Assembly: GCA_910587355.1 (NCBI GenBank)
Contig: CAJUKF010000035.1
Coordinates: 1 to 30,783 of the forward strand
Source: an uncultured Muribaculaceae bacterium
GTDB taxonomy: Bacteria; Bacteroidota; Bacteroidia; Bacteroidales; Muribaculaceae
DNA length: 30,783 nt
Direction: 5' to 3'
Part shown: positions 21,849 to 30,469 of the stretch, one piece after another
Position numbering within the stretch: the stretch's first letter is position 1
Layout of the letters: each line of letters opens with the position of its first letter
Notes under the pieces: model-generated
What the model was told of the DNA's origin: nothing
Database searches by the model: none
The model's input: the letters and a program-made list of their open reading frames with translations, nothing else
Made by a program: the position numbers and the translations under genes

Positions 21849-23960
21849 TTACTTAGCCTTGTAAATCTCGATTTTAGTGAAGCGGAACTGGCCGGGCTTG
21901 TCGCTCTCGGTGCCGAGCGTGGCAAGGTCACCGACAGTGAAGGTAACGTCCGAACTGTCGCCCACCCAGGTCGCTGTAGTGTCGCCTGCGGCCTGCACCG
22001 GGTCCATTTTGCCCGAAGTAGGAGTAAGCGTGGTATACCGGTAGCTGTTGTCGCTGGCGATTGTGAATACTATCTTGGCCGCCTTGGGACCGCTCACGGT
22101 AATGGTGTTCTTCGCATAGGCGCGCACAGCGGTGGTGTTGGCGTGGTAGGCCGGTTTAGTGGCTCCGCTGCCTTTCTCTATGTCAATAGTGTATCCGTCG
22201 ACTGTTATCGAGCCGGGGAGTTGCCCGTTGAAAGAGCTTGCGGCTATAGTCACGACATCTCCGGAGGGAACTCCGGGTTCGTCTCCTCCGCCGGGTTCAT
22301 CACCGCCGCCTGGATTGTCACCGCCGCCGGTCGAGCCATTGTACCATATTATCGAGCTGCCCTGCGCCATCTGCGGAGTGTTGCCCTTATAGTTGATGAG
22401 CTTGCCTCGTACAACTACCTCGCCGCCCAATTCTATCTGGTTGGCAGAAGTGAATTTGGCGCCGTCGAACCAGTAACCGCGGAATACGCTGAAGCCTGTC
22501 TGGCCCATTGCGTCACCGATTGTATAGGTGGCGTTGCCGTACTCTGTGCTCACTTCCTTTATGGCGATAATCGTACCTTTCACATACACTTCCTTGTCGC
22601 CGGTTGCGTCGGCGGCGAGGGCTGCCGCTGCCTCACGGGCCGCAGCGCCGTTGTAGGGGTCAGCTTCCGTGCCTGTGCCTGTCGGAATCTCGGTAGGGTC
22701 ATCGGGCTGGCCACCGCCGCCGGTCTGACCGTTGTACGATACTATCGAACTGCCCTGGGCCATCTGAGGTGTGTTGCCCTTGAAGTTGATGAGCTTGCCG
22801 CAGACTATCACGTCAGCGCCTTTTTCGAGCTGGTCCTCGGAAGTGAATTTGGCGCCGTTGAGACCGAGACCGCGGTAGATGCTGAATGTCGTGCCGCCTT
22901 CGGCCTCGCCGATATTATATGTGGCGTTGCCGAACTGCGTGCTCAGCTCTTTGATTGAAATCACTTTGCCTTTCACATACACGTCCTTGTCGCTTGTGGC
23001 ATCGGCCGCGAGTGCTTTCGCTGCTGCGAGTGCGGCTACGGCGTTATAAGGATTCTCCTTCGTACCGTCGCCCTCGGGTTTCTCCTCGGGTACGTCGGGC
23101 TTCACGTTGTCGAAGCCCTCGACACCGTTCACGTCATTGAGAAGTATCTGCCAGTTAGAGCCGTAGTAGCTCAGAATACCGGTCACAGAACCTTTGCCGT
23201 AAGGAATGAGGTCGTTTTTGAACGATGCGAACGAGCTGCAGCGCACATTTATGCGGTTGCCGTCGGCATCGGTTATGTAGCGGTCGGTGGTTGCCGAAGG
23301 TGCGTAGGGCTGCCCGGCATCTTCGAAGCTTACGCCATCAATGCGAATCAGACGGCTCTGCCACTCCATAAGCTGAGTCTGATTCGACTTCGCTGCGTTT
23401 AAGGCAGCGATTGTGGCAAGTGTCGTATCCACTTTTGCCGGCTCGGGAAGAGCCATGCGGTTGCGTACCATATGGGCTTTGAGGGTCGACAGAGGCATAC
23501 GGTCGGCCTGGTCTCCCGAAATGACACCGAAAGTCATGAGGCCGCGGTAACCGCCGACTGACATGCCGGTGGCCTTGATTGCCACTTCCTGTCCGAAGGG
23601 GAATATAGTGTAGAGGTCGTACTCGTCGACCGAGAAATTGATGGCATACTGGTTGCCGTTCTCGTCGACTGTCTGCACTACAAGATTCTTGAATATATTG
23701 CCCGATTCGTCCGAGGAGCACACACGGCCCGTCAGGATGATTGAATCGCCGTCGGCAAGTGTGCCGAGGGTCTGCGGCGCCGTGATGGTTTTCCAGTACT
23801 CAGCCTTGAATTCGGGCAGAGTCATGGTGCTTTCCACGTTCTCTGTGGGAGGCATCACCACCGGGGGTGTGGTGAAGTCATCGTCGCAGCTGCTGAAAAG
23901 GGCCGAAACACCGAGAGCGGCCGCTGCTATATATAATAATGTATTTTTCATTATCGTCAT
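21849..23960 (-). CDS. DUF5689-type surface lipoprotein with duplicated OB-like modules (703 aa)
   Basis: It starts MTIMKNTLLYIAAAALGVSA (a second ATG lies three codons in). The signal ends FSSC followed by DDDF, a good surface-export pattern. The DUF5689 region is at about 35-290 (ADGDSIILTGRVCSSDESGN). Two near-identical OB-like modules follow at about 297-411 and 427-543, each running from DPYN/NPYN through VYVKG, QFGNATY or EYGNATY, FSVFRG, VVRGKL and NTPQMAQGS. A Gly/Pro/Glu linker (about 545-565) leads to a C-terminal beta domain nearly identical to that of the next gene. It lies 8 bases after the TonB-dependent receptor, so it is probably that receptor's surface partner, in the manner of SusD-like lids, though it is not SusD-related. 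Confidence 0.82.
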   Translation of the reverse strand: MTIMKNTLLYIAAAALGVSALFSSCDDDFTTPPVVMPPTENVESTMTLPEFKAEYWKTITAPQTLGTLADGDSIILTGRVCSSDESGNIFKNLVVQTVDENGNQYAINFSVDEYDLYTIFPFGQEVAIKATGMSVGGYRGLMTFGVISGDQADRMPLSTLKAHMVRNRMALPEPAKVDTTLATIAALNAAKSNQTQLMEWQSRLIRIDGVSFEDAGQPYAPSATTDRYITDADGNRINVRCSSFASFKNDLIPYGKGSVTGILSYYGSNWQILLNDVNGVEGFDNVKPDVPEEKPEGDGTKENPYNAVAALAAAKALAADATSDKDVYVKGKVISIKELSTQFGNATYNIGEAEGGTTFSIYRGLGLNGAKFTSEDQLEKGADVIVCGKLINFKGNTPQMAQGSSIVSYNGQTGGGGQPDDPTEIPTGTGTEADPYNGAAAREAAAALAADATGDKEVYVKGTIIAIKEVSTEYGNATYTIGDAMGQTGFSVFRGYWFDGAKFTSANQIELGGEVVVRGKLINYKGNTPQMAQGSSIIWYNGSTGGGDNPGGGDEPGGGDEPGVPSGDVVTIAASSFNGQLPGSITVDGYTIDIEKGSGATKPAYHANTTAVRAYAKNTITVSGPKAAKIVFTIASDNSYRYTTLTPTSGKMDPVQAAGDTTATWVGDSSDVTFTVGDLATLGTESDKPGQFRFTKIEIYKAK

Positions 23961-23968
23961 GTTTTAAG

Positions 23969-26740
23969 TTAGAAGCGGACGCCAATGTTGAGATACATAC
24001 GGAAACCCTGGGCGTAGTTGTAGCGCGTCGGGAAGGCGTTGCGGTTGTAGGCATCATCGCCTGTCGTGCGCAGACGGCCCTGCTGGTAGGCGTAGGTCAC
24101 GATATTTTTGTTGTTGGTGATATTGGTGAGGTTGAGGTTGATGTTAAGGCTCACCTTGCGGTTGATGTAAATCAGCTTACCTATCGAAGCATTCAGCGAG
24201 TAGGCATTGCGGATTTTGTCCTGTGCGGAGAGCTCTTTGACCTTAGCCTCGAGTTCCTCTACCGAGCCGCCGAAATCCTCCCACAGGTTAGGAAGTGCTT
24301 CATGATAACGGGGAGCGAGGTTCACGTAGGCATCACCTTGCCAGGTAAAGTTCACGTTGAAAAACCAGTTGCCGGGAGCGGCCCAGTCAATGCCCACATT
24401 GGCGTTGTACTGAGGTGTCGAGCCAACATAATAATTCTTCAGATAAACGGTCTGGGTCGTATCGGCATACATTCCGTTTTCAAAGGAGCGTGTGCCCTGC
24501 GGATTGTTCTTGTAACGGAAGCGCGCGTAGGTGCCGGCGAAAGTGGCGGTCACCGACGGCGTGATTTTATACGCCATGCCGAGCTCTATGCCCTGGTAGG
24601 CGCGGCGCACGCCGGTAAGGATATAGTTGGCGTAGGTCTGATATTCGTCATCATAGAAGCCGTTGCGCTCAATGGCATTGTCTACATGCGTGTAGAAGCC
24701 CGTCAGCGAGCCGCGGAAGCGGCGGTAGTTCCACATATAAGAGATGTCGCCCGAGAAGTCACGTTCGTTCTCCACATTGTCAACCACCGTGTTCTTCACA
24801 CGTGGTGCGATGAATACCTGGTCGAAGAGCGGTGCGCGTGTGCCGTACTCGATATGTGCTGCAAACTGGTTGCGGCCGTCGAGCTTGTATACGGCGCCGA
24901 GTTTAAGGTTCACGTTGTCGAACCGCAGCGTGCGGCTCTTGCCCTTGGAGTCCTGGGGAGCGCGGCCGTTGCGCATCTTGCCGTCGCGGTAATACTGGGT
25001 GTAGCTCATCTGCAGGCCGTAGTTGATGTCCCACTTCGGCAGATTAATCACATTCTGCAGCCATGCTTCGGCGCGTATCGCATGTATATCGTAGTCGTAG
25101 CCGAATTTGTCGCCCTTCTTCACTCGGCGGTTGGGATTGTCGAGGTCGTTCTGCAGATTCTGCGGACGCAACGAAATCTCGCGGTTGCTGAAGGGGTCGA
25201 TGTCGAGCCAGAACTCACCGCCCATGAGGTCGCGGATGGTCTTGTAGTTCGAGCTGCGGGTGTAGTTGAACGACACACCGCCCTGAAGCGACAGTATATT
25301 GCTCAGACGGGTGTTGACGTACGAGCTGAACATGCCCACAAGCTGGTGGTTGATGCGGTTCTCCATTATGTACGACGACCCTTTTTTGTCTGCGTCCGGC
25401 AGATTTTCGTTCTGCACGTTGTTGAGGTAGTTTATCTGATAGAGCTCATCCCACTTGATTTGGCGGAAAGCCTCGTCGTGCTCCCAGAGGTCGGTGTAGA
25501 GCTCTGCGGCAGCCATATCGCCGCGGCCTTCGAAGTACGACGGCAGATATTTGTAGTACGACGGATTCGGGTCGGTGGCGTTGTAGTAGTTGAGAGCCGT
25601 GCGGTTGTAGTATACCGAGCGGAAAGCCGCCGATGTGTTGAGGATTGTATTGTTTTTCTTATACAGCCAGTTCAGAATCACCGTGGGGTCGAATGTCTCG
25701 GTGATGCGGGCAGAGCGCTTGTCACCGTTCTGATAGCCCCAGTCGGGGTTGTAGAGATTGGTGCCCGCGAGGTCATAGGCCTCCTGAACCGTCGGACGGC
25801 CTGTGGCACGTTGGGTAGGACCGCCGAAGAAAGTAAGTGTAAGTGAATTCTGCTCGTTGAAGCGCTTCTCGATTGAACCGAACAGGCCCCCCGAGTTATA
25901 GAACGTGCCGTCCATCACACCTTCTTTGGCGTAGCGCCCTATGCCGCTGAATGTAAAGGCCCAGCCGTTTTTGTTAAGGCCAGTCGAATAGGTAGCCATA
26001 CCGCGGAACATGTAGTTACTGTTCGTGAAAGCCACCGAACCGTTGAAGCCGGGAGCATAGAGGTCGGTGGTAGTGTTGTAGTTGACACTGCCGCCTATAT
26101 CGCCGAAAGCATAGTTCGAAGCCTCCAGGCCTATCGTTGTCGTCTTATTGCGGAAAGCTCGGCTCGTCATACCTAAGAGAGTAGAGAAGCTGAACGAGCC
26201 GCGCACAAGGTCGTTCATACGCAGACCGTTGATATAGACACTCTGATACTGATTGTCAAGGCCGCGATAGCGGAAATACATCGGACCGAAGTTATACGAT
26301 GCCGTATTATAATAAATGTTATTGCTTGCACCCGACAGAGAGGCCACCGACTGCGCCGCTCCTTCGTCGTCGCTCAGCACGCTCTCATCGAACATCAAAT
26401 CGTCAATTTCCCCGAAAAGTTCGTCATTGCTCGACGGGAAAAGCCTGATTTCTCCGGCATTCACCGTGCCGCGGCCGATATGATACTGCTGTGCGAAATC
26501 GCCGAAGCCGTCGTTGCTCACAATTACAAATACATCCGTGTTATCCGGCACCTCGATGCGGAATTGGCCGTTGAAGTTCGTGCTTGTCTGCACGTTGCTG
26601 TCGCGGAGCAATACCGTGGCGCCGCTCAGCGGGCTCCCCGAGTCTCCGTTGACCACCACACCGGTCAGTGTGGCCGCCATACAGCTGAGCGACGGCAATA
26701 TCACGGCCGCCAGCATCAGTAAGAACAGTCTTAGTTTCAT
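23969..26740 (-). CDS. TonB-dependent receptor with carboxypeptidase-like N-domain, heading the DUF5689 operon
   Basis: A 923-aa outer-membrane transporter. It has a signal peptide at residues 1-23 (MKLRLFLLMLAAVILPSLSC, AATL), a CarboxypepD_reg-like domain at about 24-100 (LTGVVVNGDSGSPLSGATVLLRD), a plug at about 140-235 (YFRYRGLDNQYQSVYINGLRMNDL), and a large barrel with an aromatic final strand (FRMYLNIGVRF), as expected for BAM recognition. Length is somewhat below SusC. There is no SusD gene; the next two genes encode OB-module lipoproteins instead. The transported molecule is unknown; the context suggests a product of surface capture and of the nearby EEP enzyme. Confidence 0.92.
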   Translation of the reverse strand: MKLRLFLLMLAAVILPSLSCMAATLTGVVVNGDSGSPLSGATVLLRDSNVQTSTNFNGQFRIEVPDNTDVFVIVSNDGFGDFAQQYHIGRGTVNAGEIRLFPSSNDELFGEIDDLMFDESVLSDDEGAAQSVASLSGASNNIYYNTASYNFGPMYFRYRGLDNQYQSVYINGLRMNDLVRGSFSFSTLLGMTSRAFRNKTTTIGLEASNYAFGDIGGSVNYNTTTDLYAPGFNGSVAFTNSNYMFRGMATYSTGLNKNGWAFTFSGIGRYAKEGVMDGTFYNSGGLFGSIEKRFNEQNSLTLTFFGGPTQRATGRPTVQEAYDLAGTNLYNPDWGYQNGDKRSARITETFDPTVILNWLYKKNNTILNTSAAFRSVYYNRTALNYYNATDPNPSYYKYLPSYFEGRGDMAAAELYTDLWEHDEAFRQIKWDELYQINYLNNVQNENLPDADKKGSSYIMENRINHQLVGMFSSYVNTRLSNILSLQGGVSFNYTRSSNYKTIRDLMGGEFWLDIDPFSNREISLRPQNLQNDLDNPNRRVKKGDKFGYDYDIHAIRAEAWLQNVINLPKWDINYGLQMSYTQYYRDGKMRNGRAPQDSKGKSRTLRFDNVNLKLGAVYKLDGRNQFAAHIEYGTRAPLFDQVFIAPRVKNTVVDNVENERDFSGDISYMWNYRRFRGSLTGFYTHVDNAIERNGFYDDEYQTYANYILTGVRRAYQGIELGMAYKITPSVTATFAGTYARFRYKNNPQGTRSFENGMYADTTQTVYLKNYYVGSTPQYNANVGIDWAAPGNWFFNVNFTWQGDAYVNLAPRYHEALPNLWEDFGGSVEELEAKVKELSAQDKIRNAYSLNASIGKLIYINRKVSLNINLNLTNITNNKNIVTYAYQQGRLRTTGDDAYNRNAFPTRYNYAQGFRMYLNIGVRF

Positions 26741-26787
26741 ATATCTGTTTATAAGGTTATGTTGATTTCTGGTACGATTTGAGCTTT

Positions 26788-26795
26788 CAAAATTA
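26788..26795 (-). promoter_or_regulatory. -7 element of the receptor-DUF5689 operon
   Basis: The minus strand reads TAATTTTG, 47 bases upstream of the ATG. A TTGG at 26817-26820 could be the -33 box (22-base spacing). The 276-bp space to the divergent gene is very AT-rich and shows no clear operator. Confidence 0.55.
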
Positions 26796-26922
26796 ATGAA
26801 AAGATTTGAATGTTTACCAATTTTATTTTACTGTTTTTTTCGGCATATATGTAGCTGTTATTATATTTTACACTCAATCGAATTTTTAACTTTTTATTAA
26901 TATCAGTTCTTGAAAAATTTTA

Positions 26923-26930
26923 TACCTTTG
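26923..26930 (+). promoter_or_regulatory. -7 element of the divergent secreted-protein gene
   Basis: TACCTTTG is an exact TAnnTTTG match about 87 bases upstream of the ATG at 27017, leaving an AT-rich leader of roughly 80 bases. Confidence 0.6.
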
Positions 26931-27016
26931 CGTCAAAACAACAAAAGCAAAATATTATATCTATACTTTCAATCTGTATTCTTAAATCTTTAAAATACTT
27001 TCTTAACAATTTTTCT

Positions 27017-28849
27017 ATGAAAAAAGTTTTACTCAGTTTAATTGCTGTTGCGGCCTCCGCGTTTTTCGCCTCTGCCGAAACAGTGACCTTCGACTTTGCC
27101 ACGCCCTCGACTTGGGGCTATGAGGCTAACGCAGGCGCCGGTGCAGATTATACTCCTGACAAGCCTATTGTAGTAGAGCCTGTCACCATTGCCGTGGACA
27201 CAAAGACAGCTGTCACCGGCGGTGGCATGTTCCGTTTTTGGTTCCCTGCAAAAGAAAGCACTCCAAAAGATTTCCGCTGCTCGTCAACCGGTGGAAAATT
27301 GAGTCAGACCCTGACATTTACTGCTGACGGGAATATCATCACCGAAATTAAATTCACTGCGGCAAAATTTGCGCTCACCGCAAACACAGGAGAACTTTCC
27401 GCCTACGCGAACAAAGCCGCCACGTGGACCGGCAGCGCAACCGAAGTGGTATTTACAACAACTGACGCAAACACTCTCAACAGTATTGTAGTCACTTATG
27501 AGAATTCTGGCGACACACGTCAGCCCGCAGGCCTCGCATGGTCCGAAAGCTCTGTCACCGTTCTCACTACCGAGCTCGCCGACTTCACAGCTCCCACACT
27601 CACCAATCCCAACAATGTGGCTGTGACATACGCTTCCGATAACACCGAAGTCGCTACCGTCACCGAGGCAGGCGCCGTAGCTATCACCGGCACAAAGGGC
27701 ACTGCTAAAATCACTGCAACATTTGCAGGCGACAACAGCTACAAGCCTCAGGAAGTATCCTACACAATCACCGTGAAGGCTCCCCTCCCTGTGAACACAA
27801 GCACGCTTGAGAATCCCTACACCGTTGCCGAGGCTCTCGCTATCATTGCCGACCTCGACGGCACAACAATGACCAACGTATACGTAAAAGGTATTGTAGC
27901 TCCTAACCCCACATTAGCCGCAAGCTATGGCAATATGGATTATAATATCCTTGACACACCCACATCGACATCTTCACTCCTCATCTTCCGTGGCAAATAC
28001 TTCGACGGAGAGAAATTCAATGCAGAAAATCAAGTCAAAGAGGGCGACGAAGTAATTGTTAAAGGCGACATGTTGAATTATCAGGGCAACAAACCCCAGC
28101 TGAGCGCCAACAATGTCATAGTAAGCCTCAACGGTAGCACCACTCCTCCCGCAGTTGAAGCTACCGAAGTTAATAACGTATTAGCTACTACAGCCCTTGC
28201 ATCAGGTACTCCTATCAAAGTCAACTATCCTCTCACCGTGGGCTTCGTCAGCGGCAGCAACATCTTCGCTTGCGATGAAGACGGTGATTTCATTCAGCTC
28301 TACGGCACCAATACCCTCAAAGCAGGCGACGTCATACCCGCCGGCTGGGAAGGCACATATACTCTTTACGGCGACAACACTCCCGAAATCACATTTGAAG
28401 CCGACGCACTCCCCGCTGCAACCGAAGGCACATTCACTGCTAAAGAAGTTTCAGCCGCAGACATCACTGAAGCCCTTGTAAATTATGTTGTGACTGTCAA
28501 GAACGTTAATTTCGAAGAAGCTACACCTGCGACAAAGACAGATTTCACAGGCACTGTCGGCGAAACAACTCTCAACCTCTACAACCAATACGCACTCGCA
28601 AGCGTCGAAGCCAGCAAATACGATGTCACCGGTGTAGTTGCCATTCGCAATCTCAACAATACTCCCGTAGCTAAATTCTTCGTGACCGGCTACGCAAAAT
28701 CCGAGACCGACGGCGTTCTCTCCGTAGAGGCAGCCGACAACGCAGCTCCCGTTGAATACTACAACCTCCAGGGCCTACGCGTCGACAACCCCGCAAACGG
28801 CATCTTCATCCGTCGTCAGGGTTCAAAAGCTCAGAAAATCGTCCTCTAA
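27017..28849 (+). CDS. Secreted multi-module protein with Big-like and OB-like domains and a T9SS-like tail
   Basis: A 610-aa exported protein. It has a signal peptide at residues 1-20 (MKKVLLSLIAVAASAFFASA), a beta domain at about 22-165 ending ATWTGSATEVVFTTTD ... IVVTYE (same pattern as the C-domain of the two DUF5689 lipoproteins), a bacterial Ig-like (Big_2 type) domain at about 170-255 (LAWSESSVTVLTTE ... YTITVKA), an OB-like module at about 257-375 (ENPYTVAEALAII, VYVKGIVA, LLIFRGKYFDGEKF), a second OB-like region at about 380-560, and a tail YYNLQGLRVDNPANGIFIRR. That tail pattern is common in Bacteroidales proteins secreted or anchored by type IX-like routes. Module sharing ties it to the divergent operon. 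No enzyme motif seen. Confidence 0.8.
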   Translation: MKKVLLSLIAVAASAFFASAETVTFDFATPSTWGYEANAGAGADYTPDKPIVVEPVTIAVDTKTAVTGGGMFRFWFPAKESTPKDFRCSSTGGKLSQTLTFTADGNIITEIKFTAAKFALTANTGELSAYANKAATWTGSATEVVFTTTDANTLNSIVVTYENSGDTRQPAGLAWSESSVTVLTTELADFTAPTLTNPNNVAVTYASDNTEVATVTEAGAVAITGTKGTAKITATFAGDNSYKPQEVSYTITVKAPLPVNTSTLENPYTVAEALAIIADLDGTTMTNVYVKGIVAPNPTLAASYGNMDYNILDTPTSTSSLLIFRGKYFDGEKFNAENQVKEGDEVIVKGDMLNYQGNKPQLSANNVIVSLNGSTTPPAVEATEVNNVLATTALASGTPIKVNYPLTVGFVSGSNIFACDEDGDFIQLYGTNTLKAGDVIPAGWEGTYTLYGDNTPEITFEADALPAATEGTFTAKEVSAADITEALVNYVVTVKNVNFEEATPATKTDFTGTVGETTLNLYNQYALASVEASKYDVTGVVAIRNLNNTPVAKFFVTGYAKSETDGVLSVEAADNAAPVEYYNLQGLRVDNPANGIFIRRQGSKAQKIVL

Positions 28850-28870
28850 TCGTCATCAACGATAATTCCA

Positions 28871-28904
28871 AGAGCCTGCACCTCCACGGCGCAGGCTCTT
28901 TTTA
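28871..28904 (+). terminator. Rho-independent terminator
   Basis: A perfect 9-bp stem (AGAGCCTGC with GCAGGCTCT) around an 11-base loop is followed by five T, 21 bases after the stop codon of the secreted multi-module gene. Confidence 0.9.
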
Positions 28905-28919
28905 TTGCTTCCGACCAAA

Positions 28920-28987
28920 AGTCTCGGCGGGTTTGTAACCCGACGCCATAAACGCCCGTAGCGGTGGGTTACAAACCCACCGTGACT
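28920..28987. repeat. Inverted pair of family A palindromic repeats (REPIN-like)
   Basis: A forward family A copy at 28920-28947 (AGTCTCGGCG, core CGGGTTTGTAACCCG) and an inverted, diverged copy at 28961-28987 are separated by 13 bases. The inverted copy has a compensated stem pair (C-G to T-A, core TGGGTT/AACCCA), so the hairpin is retained. Two palindromes in inverted orientation is the arrangement called REPIN. Confidence 0.85.
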
Positions 28988-29003
28988 AAAGAGCATCATT
29001 TCC

Positions 29004-29037
29004 TTGTACGGACGTGCCTGTGGCACGTATCAACGGA
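29004..29037. repeat. Family B palindromic repeat, copy 1
   Basis: TTGTACGG, then the hairpin ACGTGCC-TGT-GGCACGT, then ATCAACGG. The same element with a TCC loop lies at 30376-30408. It is embedded between family A copies. Confidence 0.85.
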
Positions 29038-29054
29038 GACACAGTCCCAGTGCA

Positions 29055-29082
29055 AGTCCCGGCGCGTCTGTAACCCGACGCC
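29055..29082. repeat. Family A repeat, degenerate copy
   Basis: It matches the family A unit except for two substitutions in the left stem arm (CGCGTC instead of CGGGTT), which weaken the hairpin. With the preceding elements, it fills the 320-bp gap between the secreted-protein gene and the EEP gene, which contains no other gene. Confidence 0.8.
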
Positions 29083-29125
29083 AAAAAATTCCTTCCTCTC
29101 GAATCCTTTTTTGAAAAACAATTGT

Positions 29126-29133
29126 TACATTTG
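29126..29133 (+). promoter_or_regulatory. -7 element of the EEP gene
   Basis: TACATTTG, an exact TAnnTTTG match 37 bases upstream of the start codon. The EEP gene is therefore probably transcribed separately from the secreted multi-module gene, whose terminator lies at 28871-28904. Confidence 0.6.
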
Positions 29134-29169
29134 CAAAGGAAACACCGAAAAACACCATAAAAACTCAAA

Positions 29170-30222
29170 ATGGACCTGAAACGCACACTCACCACTGCAC
29201 TGCTCGCACTTGCACTCATTGTGCCATCTGTAGCAGGCGCGCAGAACACCGGACGCAAAGTCCAAGTCGCCGGCGTGGCTTTCTATAACTGGGAGAACCT
29301 CTTCGATACAATCCCCAACAATCCCGAAGGTCGCGACCTCGAATTCACTCCCGGCGGACAGCGCCAGTGGGACGGCCGCAAATACTGGGAGAAAGTCCAC
29401 AACCTCGCATATGCCATTTCGCAGTTCGCCACCAAGACCACACCGATGGGCCCCGCCATAATCGGTGTCTCCGAAATCGAAAACCGCTCCGTCATGGAAG
29501 ACGTAATCAGGCAGCCCGAGCTCAGCAAATGGAACCTGCAGATTGTACACCATGATTCGCCCGACGCCCGAGGTGTCGACGTAGGCCTCCTCTACAATCC
29601 TCGTTACTTCAAGCTCGAGAACGTCACCAACCACCGACTCACAGCCGTACCCTTCCGCACACGCGACCAAATGTGTGTCGTAGGCTCGCTTCTCGGACAG
29701 CGTATGGCATTTATCGTCAACCACTGGCCCTCACGCCTCGGAGGACAGGAAAAATCCGAGCCTAACCGCAAAGCTGCCGCCGCCCTCAGCAAAAGCATCG
29801 CCGACTCACTCTGGCGCATCGACCCCAATATAGGTGTGATTGTAATGGGCGACCTCAACGACGACCCAATGGACAGCTCCGTAGCCGAAGTCCTCGGAGC
29901 ACAGCGTAAATCCGACAAAGTAGCCCCCAACGGTTTCTACAATCCATGGTGGGATATCCTTGAGAGCGGCATAGGCACGCTCGCTTACAAAGGCTCATGG
30001 AACCTCTTCGACCAGATTATAGTATCCGGCAACCTCGTCAACGCGCCCGACACATCATGGCGTCTCTTCGAAGCCAAAGTGCTCAACTTCCCCTTCCTCT
30101 TCGCCACCGAAGGCAACCTGCAGGGTGCGCCCAAACGCACCTACTCCGGCGGCTCCTATCTCGGCGGTTACTCCGACCACTTCCCCACCGAAATCTTCCT
30201 CCGCCGCTACGTCACAAAATAA
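29170..30222 (+). CDS. Secreted endonuclease/exonuclease/phosphatase (EEP) family enzyme
   Basis: A 350-aa exported hydrolase with a signal peptide at residues 1-24 (cleavage near VAGAQ). All EEP (DNase I-like) catalytic motifs are present: the metal-binding Asn in FYNWENLFD (about 39-46), the Glu in VSEIEN (E102), the conserved R-G-V-D-V-G-L-L-Y segment, H185 in VNHWPSR, D228/N230 in GDLNDDP, and D336-H337 in YSDHFP. Family enzymes cleave phosphodiesters or phosphomonoesters in DNA, RNA, inositol phosphates or sphingomyelin. The sequence alone does not decide which, but the bacterial secreted branch is often a nuclease. It sits beside OB-module surface proteins and a TonB receptor, which suggests joint use of an extracellular phosphoester polymer. 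A strong terminator follows. Confidence 0.9.
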   Translation: MDLKRTLTTALLALALIVPSVAGAQNTGRKVQVAGVAFYNWENLFDTIPNNPEGRDLEFTPGGQRQWDGRKYWEKVHNLAYAISQFATKTTPMGPAIIGVSEIENRSVMEDVIRQPELSKWNLQIVHHDSPDARGVDVGLLYNPRYFKLENVTNHRLTAVPFRTRDQMCVVGSLLGQRMAFIVNHWPSRLGGQEKSEPNRKAAAALSKSIADSLWRIDPNIGVIVMGDLNDDPMDSSVAEVLGAQRKSDKVAPNGFYNPWWDILESGIGTLAYKGSWNLFDQIIVSGNLVNAPDTSWRLFEAKVLNFPFLFATEGNLQGAPKRTYSGGSYLGGYSDHFPTEIFLRRYVTK

Positions 30223-30249
30223 AGACAAGACATCCCATACACACCCACA

Positions 30250-30281
30250 GCGCAGCGCCACCGGCGTTGCGCTTACTTTTT
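30250..30281 (+). terminator. Rho-independent terminator of the EEP gene
   Basis: A 10-bp stem (GCGCAGCGCC with GGCGTTGCGC, one wobble) with a three-base loop is followed by TTACTTTTT, 28 bases after the stop codon. Confidence 0.9.
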
Positions 30282-30325
30282 AATGCAGCTACCAACCGAA
30301 ATGCGAATGCCCAGAAAAGCGGATT

Positions 30326-30351
30326 CCTGAAATGCGGTTAGCCTGAAATGC
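30326..30351. repeat. Short direct repeat
   Basis: CCTGAAATGC occurs at 30326-30335 and 30342-30351, with related ACCGAAATGC at 30296-30305. This and the repeats that follow are all I see in the ~320 bases between the EEP gene and the transposase remnant. Confidence 0.55.
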
Positions 30352-30375
30352 AGATATCTGAGATTCGGACGCAGA

Positions 30376-30408
30376 TTGTACGGACGTGCCTCCGGCACGT
30401 ATCTACGG
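30376..30408. repeat. Family B palindromic repeat, copy 2
   Basis: TTGTACGG, hairpin ACGTGCC-TCC-GGCACGT, then ATCTACGG. Only the loop and one flank base differ from copy 1 at 29004. Confidence 0.87.
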
Positions 30409-30469
30409 CTCACGAAGCAAATCCCTGGCCTTCAGTCATTTGCTAAATTTCAGCTGATACATTCCAAAG

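Noticed and set aside
23939..25846. Plus-strand open frame of 635 codons opposite the TonB receptor
   Set aside because: Val/Ala/His-rich composition with no domain features; explained by codon bias of the receptor gene on the other strand.
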